From Methanobacteriota archaeon (lineage in GTDB: Archaea; Thermoplasmatota; Thermoplasmata; RBG-16-68-12; JAFNFQ01), in NCBI GenBank assembly GCA_017885655.1, contig JAFNFQ010000065.1:1-42460 (forward strand): a stretch of 42,460 bases of DNA, written 5' to 3'. The position numbers and the translations under genes are program-made. Shown here in pieces: positions 15,160-23,381 of the stretch. The notes under the pieces are model-generated. The model saw only the letters and a program-made list of their open reading frames with translations, was not told the DNA's origin and ran no database searches. Every line of letters begins with the position of its first letter. Position 1 is the stretch's first letter.

Positions 15160-16098
15160 ATGATGACTCAGTTTGAAGAGGCCTACACGAAGGCCGTTGA
15201 AAAGGCGTCGGCGAGCACAGTGAGCATAAGCAGCGCGAGTGCGTTTCACGGACCGCCTTGGACGCGGTACTGGCGGCGTGGAGTCGGTTCGGGCGTTGTG
15301 CTGGACAGCAAGGGGCACATCCTGACGAACTATCACGTCGTCGACAGGGCCGAGAGGATAATCGTGACGCTTGCGGATGGGAAGGTCCTCAGCGGCGCCG
15401 TGGTGGGCGGTGACGAGGAGACCGACATCGCTGTGGTGAAAGTCGAGGGCCTGAGCATCCCGCCCGCGGAATTCAAGGACGAGGACGGAGTGAAGGTCGG
15501 GCAGCCGATTCTGGCAATAGGCAACCCGCTCGGCATGCCTGGCGGACCGACGGTCACGTCGGGCATCGTGAGCTCGCTCACGAGGAGCCTGCAGATGTAC
15601 CCCGGCGGGGGGCTCAAGGTCATACAGACGGACGCGGCGGTGAACCCCGGGAGCAGTGGCGGTCCGCTCATCGACCTCGAAGGCAGGGTGCTCGGAATCA
15701 CAACCGCAGTGATGACGAACGCAGAGGGAATCGGGTTCGCGATACCGAGCAAGGTGGCCTTGGACATCGCGAAACAGATCATCGAGCACGGGCAGGTCAT
15801 CAGGCCATGGCTTGGAATCACTGGCTTCGATGCGAACAGCCGCCCCGCCTACTACTACGGGATGTGGGCGCCGAGCGGGGTGTTCATCGCAGACGTCGCG
15901 CCCGGAAGCCCGGCAGACAAGGCGGGCATACAGGTCGGGGACAACATCCTCGCCATGGACGGGAAACCTCTGGCGGGGCTGGGAGACCTCCTGGAAGGGC
16001 TTCGCGCGAGGAAGGTGGGCGACAAGGTCGAGCTCGATGCGGTGCGGCAGGGCAGGCAGGGCAAGGTCAGCGTGATTCTCGGCTCTCGCCCCTCATAG
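15160..16098 (+). CDS. HtrA/DegP-like serine protease with one PDZ domain
   Basis: The 312-aa S1C protease has the full triad: His59 in TNYHVVD, Asp89 in ETDIAVVKV and Ser166 in NPGSSGGPL. One C-terminal PDZ domain (about 225-310: GVFIADVAPGSPADKAGIQVGD) would gate or bind unfolded C-termini. There is no signal peptide or membrane helix (the N-terminus is MMTQFEEAYTKAVEKAS), so it should act in the cytoplasm, unlike periplasmic bacterial DegP/DegQ. The start is a double ATG with a CCATATC box about 22 nt upstream. It is divergent from a winged-helix regulator and convergent with the large peptidase gene. Confidence 0.93.
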   Translation: MMTQFEEAYTKAVEKASASTVSISSASAFHGPPWTRYWRRGVGSGVVLDSKGHILTNYHVVDRAERIIVTLADGKVLSGAVVGGDEETDIAVVKVEGLSIPPAEFKDEDGVKVGQPILAIGNPLGMPGGPTVTSGIVSSLTRSLQMYPGGGLKVIQTDAAVNPGSSGGPLIDLEGRVLGITTAVMTNAEGIGFAIPSKVALDIAKQIIEHGQVIRPWLGITGFDANSRPAYYYGMWAPSGVFIADVAPGSPADKAGIQVGDNILAMDGKPLAGLGDLLEGLRARKVGDKVELDAVRQGRQGKVSVILGSRPS

Positions 16099-16201
16099 GG
16101 TTGCGGCAGACTCCGATCGTCAAATCGGGTGCCGAACGATGATTGGTCCTGTCTGGTCCAGTACGTAGAAGCCTCAACATTCTTGCGTGATGTCTGCCCA
16201 A

Positions 16202-16221
16202 CCATCCGGATTGCCGGATGG
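16202..16221. terminator. Perfect 8-bp hairpin between convergent genes
   Basis: CCATCCGG-ATTG-CCGGATGG is a perfect stem with a 4-nt loop, placed between the convergent htrA-like and C1-peptidase stops. A bidirectional transcript-end structure is the likely role. No strong T run follows on either strand. Confidence 0.5.
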
Positions 16222-16253
16222 CCATTTGATCCTGGGAGCGGAGCCCTCGCCGT

Positions 16254-19200
16254 TCAGTCTGTCGGCGGCGGTGGGAGCCCTATGTGCGATTGTGTCGGCT
16301 CCGCAGGAGGCGGTGGTGGGAGTCTGCGTGGCTGAGTCGTCTTCTGCTCCGGCTGCCTCCTCCTTCGTGCCAAGGCGACGATGACGAGCATGGACAACGA
16401 GGCGATTATCCCCGCAAGGAGGGCGTAGACGGTCCATGGCGGGACATTCTGCGTGGAGTCTGGATTGGCGCTCGCAAGACTGCGGACGCCGAAGCCCATC
16501 TGCTTCTCCGCCATATTGCCCGCCTTGTCGAAAGCTCTCAGGATGATCGTGTGGTTGCCGTTGACAAGAATGCGTTCCGCACTCGTGGCGATTCCCTGGT
16601 TCTCGAAGGAACCGCCGTCCACGCTCAACTCGACGCGGTCGAGGCCAGACATGTAGTCGCGTCCCCGCCACACGATATTCACATTGGAATCGTCGACATC
16701 GCCCATCGGGGAATCGATATCGATTATCGGTGCCGCGCAGTCCATCTTGATGGACGTGCTTTGTGTAGTCTCGATGTGTCCAGCAACGTCCTGCGAATAG
16801 TAATCGATGAAGTGCGTTCCATCGGCTGTTATCGCAAACGGGCCTACGTAGTTGGTCCATGAACCGCCGCCGATTCTGTACACGGTCCGACTTACGCCGC
16901 TCGTCGCATCCGCGGCGGCTATCGTATACGTCGCCGCACTGACATGCCAGTCGTTCTGCCCCATCGTCGAGTCCAGGCTGATCGTGCTTGCAGGGCCGAC
17001 GGTGTCGATCCCAATGGTGATTCTGTTGACGCTTTCGGTGTTACCTGCGTTGTCGGTCGAGTAATACTCGATGATGTTCGTCCTGTCGCCAGCGACGTCT
17101 ATTCCCGCCATGTACGATTGCCACAAGCCGCCATTGAAGCGGTAGTAGGTGCTCTTCACCCCGGTCGTCGCGTCGATCGCAGACAGGGTCACCACGGCGG
17201 GAGAGACGAACCATCCGTTCTGTCCGCTCGTCCCTGCAACCGCACTATCCGTTGTCGGCGGCAGACTGTCGACGGTGAACCCGATTGATTTCTCCGTGGA
17301 AAGTCCCGCCGCGTCAACTGCCCTGATGGTGATGCTGTGCAAACCCTCGGAAAGTCCGGAGAGCTGCTGCGACATCGCGCCCGGCAGTTGCACAGCGAAC
17401 GGAGACCCGTCGAGGCTGGTCTCGATGCGGTCGAGTCCGCTCACGATGTCCAAAGCGCTCCACGTGATGGTCACCGAGGCGGTGTTGAACACCGTGCCAT
17501 CTGTCTGGATGATCTGAAGTATCGGTGCATCGTGATCTATGCTGATTGTTGTGTTTGCCACGATCTCCCTGTTCCCCGACACATCCTCCGAGTAGTACTC
17601 AATCGTGTGCGCGCCGTCAGCGAGGATCATGAAGAAACCCGTGTAGAGCTGCCAGGCGCCCGAATCGAGCCTATACGCTGTCCAGCCAATCCCGCTGGTG
17701 TCATCGAATGCCGAAAAGGACAGACCGACATCTGACGTGTACCAGCCATTGTTACCCAGCGTTCCCGTGACCGATATGACGGTCGCGGGCGTCTCTTGGT
17801 CGACCCTGATTTCCACCGAGTCCGGGGCCCCCATGTTTCCTGCAACGTCTTGGGACTCGAACTCAATCACGTGCACGTCGTCCAAGTCGAACAGGCAGAG
17901 GTTGCCATACTGCCAACCGCCGCCATCGATCCTGTACCTCGTCCAGCTGACGCCGCTGTCGGCATCCGTGGCTATGAGGGAAACCGAGACCGGCGTCACG
18001 TACCATCCGCCCGCACCCATCGTGCCGCTCAGGTCCGCCGCGGTACCCGGACCCGCCGTGTCTATCTTCACGTTGGCGCGCTTTTCGACTTCCGTGTTCC
18101 CGACCAGGTCGACCGAGTAATAGTCAATGAAGTGCGGGCCATTCCCCGAAACCGCGAAGGGAGAGTTGTAGGTCGTCCACGCGCCACCGTCAACGCGGAA
18201 CCGGGTGTAGTCCACGCCGCTGCCGTTTTCGTCGGACGTGCTCAGGGTAATCGTCACTGCACTCACGTACCATCCAATGAAGCCCATGGTCCCGCTCACG
18301 AGGGCCATCGTGACCGGTGGGGTGGTGTCGATTATGATGCTGTCAACCCACCCGCAGTCGCCGCGCTCGCTCGTGCCCGCGCTCTTGATGTACTCCCACT
18401 TGAGCGTGTGCGGCCCCGTCGGTATCGAATAGTGCATCGGTTGCCAATCCAGGTCGCCGCTAATCGCGGCGTACTTCATTCCATCGATGCTGAATGACAG
18501 GAAATCCAAGCCGGTCTCCGAGGAGACCTTCCAGTTGAACCATATCTCCACCGGACCGATCACCGATGTCTGCATGTCCGAGACCTCGAGGTCCCCGATG
18601 TCGCCGCTCTGCATCGACGAGCCCCCCCGGTAGGAGTGGTGATCCACCGCCGTCCAGGTCGCGAGCGTGTTGGAGCTGAAAACCAGCCCCGCCATGTCGA
18701 GCGCTATGTCCGCTGGAATGCTGACGTAATGTCGCAAATGGTTTGTCACAATATTCGGCGTCTGCTTCGGGACATCCGGCGACTGTCCTGAAACCTGAGT
18801 CGGCTGCCCCGGCGTGTACCCGCCGTCGTAGGATTCCACTTTGAAGTCCGATATCACGCCGGCCGAGGAAGAAACCCCGATGCTGAGGAAAAAGTCAGTG
18901 TAGCCGGCATCATAGTCGGCCCTGAAATCGGTCATGTCGAGCGCCATGAACGTCGGGAACCTGTGGGCGTTCTCATGCGCGAAAACGGGAATCCTCGAGT
19001 CTTGCGGCGAGGTGAACGAACCGATGCCGACCTGGGGGTCGGCAGACCTTGTCGGTGCGGTGTTGAAGTGCCAGACGGCGAGGAGACTCGGGACGTAATC
19101 CGTCATGTCCACTATGTAGGTCAGATTGAGTACGCCTATCAGGCCCAGCTCCTTGAACGCGTCGTACGTCAGCCAGTAGAAGCCGCCGTCGCCCCAGCCC

Positions 19201-20153
19201 GCGCCCCAGGAGTTCACGACCCTGAACGCTCCCTTCTCACTGCCGTCCTGTATCGAGTCGTCATAGCCCACGATTGTCTGCGCGTGGTTCAGCCCTAAGG
19301 AATTGTATTCTCTGGCGGACATGATCCAGTCGCCGTCCGCGAAAGCTGCATCGTACTGTCCCGCGTCGAACGCGAACGTGACAGGCGTGCCAGAGGAGAT
19401 GAGCGTCTTGACGGAATCAACCGTCGTCTGACCGAGGTAGCCTATGCCCCTCACTTCGCTGGCCCTGTGGAGCGGCGCCTCCCTGAATGCCGCCATGGAA
19501 CCCCAGCTGACGGGATCGCTCGGGTTGTAGGGCATCGTCGCCAATGTCGCCCCGCCCCAGTCGCGGATTATATCCATGTTCGTTGACATCCATGAACCGC
19601 CATCCCCGCCGCCGTTGACCTTGTTGTAGGTCCATGCCGCCGACATCAGATGGTTCGAGGCACCAATCTTCGCATCGGTCCAACCGTTGTCAGTTGCCTC
19701 GATGTAACCATAGCCGTAATACGTCGCGGCCCAGGCCGCGCACGATCCCTGCCACTGCTGGTTACCCACTTTCGGGAACGTCGGGTTGGCCGTGAGGTCG
19801 ACCGAGGATGCGAGCAATCCTCTTGGTGCGACGGAGTCAACGATGACGAATTGCCCAACCATCCGGGCCCATTCCTCATCCGTCGGCGGTGCCAGGCCAG
19901 TGCCGTGCCCGTCGAAGAGGATGTTGTAGTTCCTTCCAGGTTCCCTGACACCGACGACCTTCTTCATCTCCAGCATCTCCTGTGAGGTCATCTTGTGGGC
20001 GGCATAGGTGAACCCGCCGCTATCGACGAAGATGACTTCATCGGGGAGGACGACTGCAGTCGTCCTCTGAGCAGTCACGGTCAGAGTCGAGAAGAAGCAT
20101 GCGGTCAAAGCTAACGTCATGACTAACGCTGAAACTGTTCGCCAGTTGGCCAT
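16254..20153 (-). CDS. Secreted, membrane-anchored papain-like (C1A) peptidase with Ig/OmpL47-like repeats
   Basis: The 1299-aa protein starts with a signal peptide (VSALVMTLALTACFFSTLTVTA). A C1A cysteine peptidase domain spans about 120-350, with Cys138 in WQGSCAAWAATY, His290 in LNHAQTIVGYDDS and Asn314 in VVNSWGAGWGDGG. A beta-sandwich follows (about 480-608; SFSIDGMKYAAISGDLDW). From about 610 come seven repeats of about 85-90 residues: five of the OmpL47-like type (GWYVSAVTITLSTSD...YRIDGGxW...YYSxDxAGN) and two shorter Ig-like ones. Near the C-terminus are a transmembrane helix (VYALLAGIIASLSMLVIVALA), an RRRR stop-transfer and a proline-rich cytoplasmic tail (LPPPPPAEP, GLPPPPTD). It should be an outward-facing surface protease. 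Substrate unknown; the giant DUF11 protein nearby is a speculative one. Divergent from the MMPL exporter. Confidence 0.92.
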   Translation of the reverse strand: MANWRTVSALVMTLALTACFFSTLTVTAQRTTAVVLPDEVIFVDSGGFTYAAHKMTSQEMLEMKKVVGVREPGRNYNILFDGHGTGLAPPTDEEWARMVGQFVIVDSVAPRGLLASSVDLTANPTFPKVGNQQWQGSCAAWAATYYGYGYIEATDNGWTDAKIGASNHLMSAAWTYNKVNGGGDGGSWMSTNMDIIRDWGGATLATMPYNPSDPVSWGSMAAFREAPLHRASEVRGIGYLGQTTVDSVKTLISSGTPVTFAFDAGQYDAAFADGDWIMSAREYNSLGLNHAQTIVGYDDSIQDGSEKGAFRVVNSWGAGWGDGGFYWLTYDAFKELGLIGVLNLTYIVDMTDYVPSLLAVWHFNTAPTRSADPQVGIGSFTSPQDSRIPVFAHENAHRFPTFMALDMTDFRADYDAGYTDFFLSIGVSSSAGVISDFKVESYDGGYTPGQPTQVSGQSPDVPKQTPNIVTNHLRHYVSIPADIALDMAGLVFSSNTLATWTAVDHHSYRGGSSMQSGDIGDLEVSDMQTSVIGPVEIWFNWKVSSETGLDFLSFSIDGMKYAAISGDLDWQPMHYSIPTGPHTLKWEYIKSAGTSERGDCGWVDSIIIDTTPPVTMALVSGTMGFIGWYVSAVTITLSTSDENGSGVDYTRFRVDGGAWTTYNSPFAVSGNGPHFIDYYSVDLVGNTEVEKRANVKIDTAGPGTAADLSGTMGAGGWYVTPVSVSLIATDADSGVSWTRYRIDGGGWQYGNLCLFDLDDVHVIEFESQDVAGNMGAPDSVEIRVDQETPATVISVTGTLGNNGWYTSDVGLSFSAFDDTSGIGWTAYRLDSGAWQLYTGFFMILADGAHTIEYYSEDVSGNREIVANTTISIDHDAPILQIIQTDGTVFNTASVTITWSALDIVSGLDRIETSLDGSPFAVQLPGAMSQQLSGLSEGLHSITIRAVDAAGLSTEKSIGFTVDSLPPTTDSAVAGTSGQNGWFVSPAVVTLSAIDATTGVKSTYYRFNGGLWQSYMAGIDVAGDRTNIIEYYSTDNAGNTESVNRITIGIDTVGPASTISLDSTMGQNDWHVSAATYTIAAADATSGVSRTVYRIGGGSWTNYVGPFAITADGTHFIDYYSQDVAGHIETTQSTSIKMDCAAPIIDIDSPMGDVDDSNVNIVWRGRDYMSGLDRVELSVDGGSFENQGIATSAERILVNGNHTIILRAFDKAGNMAEKQMGFGVRSLASANPDSTQNVPPWTVYALLAGIIASLSMLVIVALARRRRQPEQKTTQPRRLPPPPPAEPTQSHIGLPPPPTD

Positions 20154-20190
20154 CCTTAGTCCCCTAACGAATGAAAGTTGATTCCCCGGT

Positions 20191-20203
20191 GGCTTAATAA
20201 GCC
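20191..20203. promoter_or_regulatory. Palindromic TATA element between peptidase and exporter
   Basis: GGCTTAATAAGCC is a perfect 13-bp palindrome with a TATA-like core readable in either direction. On the minus strand it lies 38-50 nt from the peptidase ATG. On the plus strand it could start a leader of about 105 nt for the exporter. A second plus-strand TATA candidate, GTCTATACATC, lies near 20276. Confidence 0.45.
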
Positions 20204-20219
20204 TTGCCTACGCACGCGA

Positions 20220-20257
20220 CTGACTGGCATAGTCAGAAAGCCCGCCTAGGAAGGCGG
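20220..20257 (+). promoter_or_regulatory. Two perfect dyads upstream of the MMPL exporter
   Basis: CTGACT-GGCAT-AGTCAG (20220-20236) and CCGCCT-AGGA-AGGCGG (20242-20257) are adjacent perfect inverted repeats with 6-bp arms. They could be operators or leader hairpins, depending on which TATA element is used. Confidence 0.45.
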
Positions 20258-20332
20258 AAGAGGTCTGAACGGAAGGTCTATACATCACTCCCGCTTCGAC
20301 CGAGACGAAACGCAAGAACAGGAGCCCAGACG

Positions 20333-23300
20333 ATGATTTTTGCGCGCATCGCCGATTTCGTGGTTAAACATCACAAGGCGATTGTGATTTTCTGGGTCAT
20401 CGTGTTCGCCGCTGCACTCGTCGCCAATCAATTCTGGAAGCTCGACGATATAACCTCCTACTCCGTGGGAGGCTTCCTCCCCAAGGACACAGAATCCGCG
20501 GAAGCGGATAGGATTGTCGCAGATCAGTTTCCTACCGGTACCGCCAAGAGCACACTAGCCGTGGTCATAGTCGCTCCAGACGCGACGAGCGACGATGTCC
20601 GGATTTTCGCCACCGACCTCGACGATATCATCGCCGCATCGCAATACGTCAGCCCGAACCAGGGGTTGAATTATAACCTCACAGATGGCCAGCAGGTCTC
20701 GCTGAACGAGCCTGTCAGGTACATGCTCGACCCGAGCCAGTCAACGATCTACAGCATCTATCGCTCGATGGCTTTCTCCCTGGGACAGAATCTAACCTGG
20801 CCGTTGCATGACAACGTTACCTACGTGCAAGGTTTTCTCGGGCTCTATTACGGGATCCCGCTCTACTACGTGTCGACATGGACGGCGCTTGGCGGGACGA
20901 TGGCAAACAACTCCATGGCCTACAGCCTCACAACGGCGTACATTCAGGCGTCGGTGCCGCCATCGGAGCAGTCCCTCGCCTCAGGCTACTTCCAAGTATT
21001 TGCCGGTTACTGGAACGCCTCGTTCTTCCAACCCATATACACGGGTTCAACGCCTGGGCAGCGCGGTGACGGGGTCATCCGTGACGCCTTGCCGACCTTC
21101 CTCGATCAGGCGCCCTTCCCGCCAGAAGCCAAGGCGATGCAGGCGGGCTTCATCGGTGTGTTCAACCTCGGCAACTTCGCTCAGATGCCGCTCATCGAGA
21201 ACTACACTTTCACCGCCTTCGCGTCTTTCGTCCCCATGGCCAGCCCTGCCTTTTTCCAGGAGGTATATTCTTCGCTCCCCGCCACCGCCACCTTCAATGA
21301 GACTCTTGGATTCGCGAGGATGTTCATCAGAGCGCACAACATCAACCAATTGGAGAGCCTGCTGCACCTGCCGTATGATCCATCCCCCTTCTTCTTCAGC
21401 CCTGACCGCACGATAATGCTGATGAGCTACAGCTTCAGCCAGCCGGATGACTATGAGGCGCAGGATGGGTTCCGCCCGATCGAACGCAATGTCGCGGTGG
21501 TCCGCAGTTTGATACGCGAGATCGAGTCCAAGACTAACGTCACGTTCAAAGTCTACGTCACGGGTTCCGCCGCTTCGTCAGTCGACCAAGGCCTTGTGTT
21601 CTCCGGAGGAGCGGAGTTCATTGTGACCCTCGTTCTTGTCATCCTCCTCATAGGACTCTACTTCCGCTCGATAGTCTCCTGGACGGTTCCCGTGGCGACG
21701 ATAGGCATCGCGATCTTCATCAGCAACCTGTTCATCTATTTCATAGGCACCCACTTCTTCACGATCGACTTCACCACGCCCGCAGTCCTGCAGACGATAT
21801 TGCTGGCGGCGGGGACGGACTACTCCATATTCCTGATCTCCAGGTACAGGGACGAGAGGCTCGATGGCAAGAGCCGCGAGGAGGCGGTGAGGCAATCGGT
21901 CACCTGGGCGGGAGAGAGCATCGCGACCAGCGGCGGGGCGGTGCTGATTAGCTTCGCTGCATTGGGTCTCGCCAGCTTCCCCGTCGTGAAGACCATGGGA
22001 ATCTCAATGGGGTTCGCCATCACCGTGGCGATAATCCTCTCCATAACCCTGATACCCTCGATTGTGCTCCTCGTCGGCAATAAGGTATTCTGGCCGTACA
22101 ACCGGCGGATGAAGCAACTGAGGAAGGAGAACAAGAGGGTACAGAGCCTTTCCAGGAAGTACTTCGCCGCCTCCGCCAAGTTCTCCATGAGGCACGCGGA
22201 GGTCATCGTCCTCATCGCCATCCTCATCTCCATACCGGCGACTTTCCTAGTGCTGACCCAGCCGCCGTCTTACGACTTCATGGCCGGCGTGCCGGCGACA
22301 GAGAGCTCCGAGGGACTCGACGCAATGTCGAACGCCTTCGGCGCGAGTTACTTCTACAAGAGCTACATTGTAATCAGATTCCCCGACGAGATAATAACAT
22401 CCATCGGCGACCTGTCGATTCCCAAGATGTATGCCCTGGAGAATCTGACGTTGGGCATCCAGAACGAGAACTTCGGAGTCAAATCGACTCAGGGGCCAGT
22501 GAACCCCGAGGGTGCGATCCTTCCATACAGGAATTGGGCGCTGCTCTCTCCCGCGGAAAAGCAGCAACTGACCGCCTCCGTGAGACCATACGTCGGCCTT
22601 GACAATAAGACGGCCAGGATATTCATCATGCTGAGCGCGACGGTGTTCTCGGAGGACGCTGTCGGCGCAATCGATCAGGTCGCGCGCGACACTGCCCGAA
22701 TGAAGGAAAGTGATCCAATCCTGGCGTCGAGCCATATCTATATTGGAGGCGCCACCGCCATCATCCGTGACGTCGCCGTGAGCACCAACCAGGACCTCCA
22801 GGTCATGGCAGTCGTCGTGGCTATCGGCTTGTTCATCATCCTCATGATCGTCCTTGGCTCGATCTTGATACCGCTAAGGGCGATACTCACCATCCTGCTG
22901 AGCATCACATGGACTCTCGCCACGACCATCATTGTTTTCAAGTTCTGGAAGGGCTTGGACATGATATTCGTCCTTCCTCTCATAGTCTTCGTGCTGGCCA
23001 TGGGCCTGGGCATGGACTACGACATCTTCATAATCACGAGGGTTCGGGAAGAGGTCAGCAAGGGCAAGACGGACAAGCAGGCCATACTGACCTCCATCTC
23101 GAGGACCGGCGGAATAGTCAGCGCCTGCGGCATCATCATGGCGGGCGCATTCTTCAGCCTCATGCTTTCCCACCTCCCCCTGCTGCAGGAGATGGGCTTC
23201 GCTCTCGCCTTCGTCGTGCTCATAGATTCGATGGTGGTGCGGATCTACCTCGTCCCGGCGATCATGGTTTTGGCGGGGAAGTACAACTGGTGGGCTCCAC

Positions 23301-23368
23301 GCTTCCTGCAAAGGGTCCGCAGGAACGACGGCGGAGGACGGTTGGGCAGGAAGCCAAGGAAAGAATAG
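20333..23368 (+). CDS. MMPL/RND-family exporter
   Basis: The 1011-aa protein is a proton-driven RND-superfamily exporter of the MMPL type. It is built as two halves, each with one helix, a large external domain and a five-helix bundle. Half 1 starts with VIFWVIVFAAALVANQFW, and its TM bundle carries GTDYSIFLISRYRDE. Half 2 starts near IVLIAILISIPATFLVL and carries GMDYDIFIITRVREE. These GxDYxxF motifs hold the Asp residues tied to proton relay. Substrates of archaeal members are mostly unknown; lipids, hydrophobic compounds or exported lipoproteins are possible. The ATG at 20333 is chosen over the track start (20204) because GGAG lies 8-9 nt upstream and the extra 43 residues are Arg-rich and non-protein-like. 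It is convergent with the DUF11 gene, 13 nt between stops. Confidence 0.92.
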   Translation: MIFARIADFVVKHHKAIVIFWVIVFAAALVANQFWKLDDITSYSVGGFLPKDTESAEADRIVADQFPTGTAKSTLAVVIVAPDATSDDVRIFATDLDDIIAASQYVSPNQGLNYNLTDGQQVSLNEPVRYMLDPSQSTIYSIYRSMAFSLGQNLTWPLHDNVTYVQGFLGLYYGIPLYYVSTWTALGGTMANNSMAYSLTTAYIQASVPPSEQSLASGYFQVFAGYWNASFFQPIYTGSTPGQRGDGVIRDALPTFLDQAPFPPEAKAMQAGFIGVFNLGNFAQMPLIENYTFTAFASFVPMASPAFFQEVYSSLPATATFNETLGFARMFIRAHNINQLESLLHLPYDPSPFFFSPDRTIMLMSYSFSQPDDYEAQDGFRPIERNVAVVRSLIREIESKTNVTFKVYVTGSAASSVDQGLVFSGGAEFIVTLVLVILLIGLYFRSIVSWTVPVATIGIAIFISNLFIYFIGTHFFTIDFTTPAVLQTILLAAGTDYSIFLISRYRDERLDGKSREEAVRQSVTWAGESIATSGGAVLISFAALGLASFPVVKTMGISMGFAITVAIILSITLIPSIVLLVGNKVFWPYNRRMKQLRKENKRVQSLSRKYFAASAKFSMRHAEVIVLIAILISIPATFLVLTQPPSYDFMAGVPATESSEGLDAMSNAFGASYFYKSYIVIRFPDEIITSIGDLSIPKMYALENLTLGIQNENFGVKSTQGPVNPEGAILPYRNWALLSPAEKQQLTASVRPYVGLDNKTARIFIMLSATVFSEDAVGAIDQVARDTARMKESDPILASSHIYIGGATAIIRDVAVSTNQDLQVMAVVVAIGLFIILMIVLGSILIPLRAILTILLSITWTLATTIIVFKFWKGLDMIFVLPLIVFVLAMGLGMDYDIFIITRVREEVSKGKTDKQAILTSISRTGGIVSACGIIMAGAFFSLMLSHLPLLQEMGFALAFVVLIDSMVVRIYLVPAIMVLAGKYNWWAPRFLQRVRRNDGGGRLGRKPRKE

Positions 23369-23381
23369 GAGAGAGGGAGGT

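Noticed and set aside
16195-16209. TGCCCAACCATCCGG shared with about 19856-19870
   Set aside because: The 15-nt match pairs an intergenic hairpin arm with coding sequence of the peptidase gene; no further copies were seen and the context differs.
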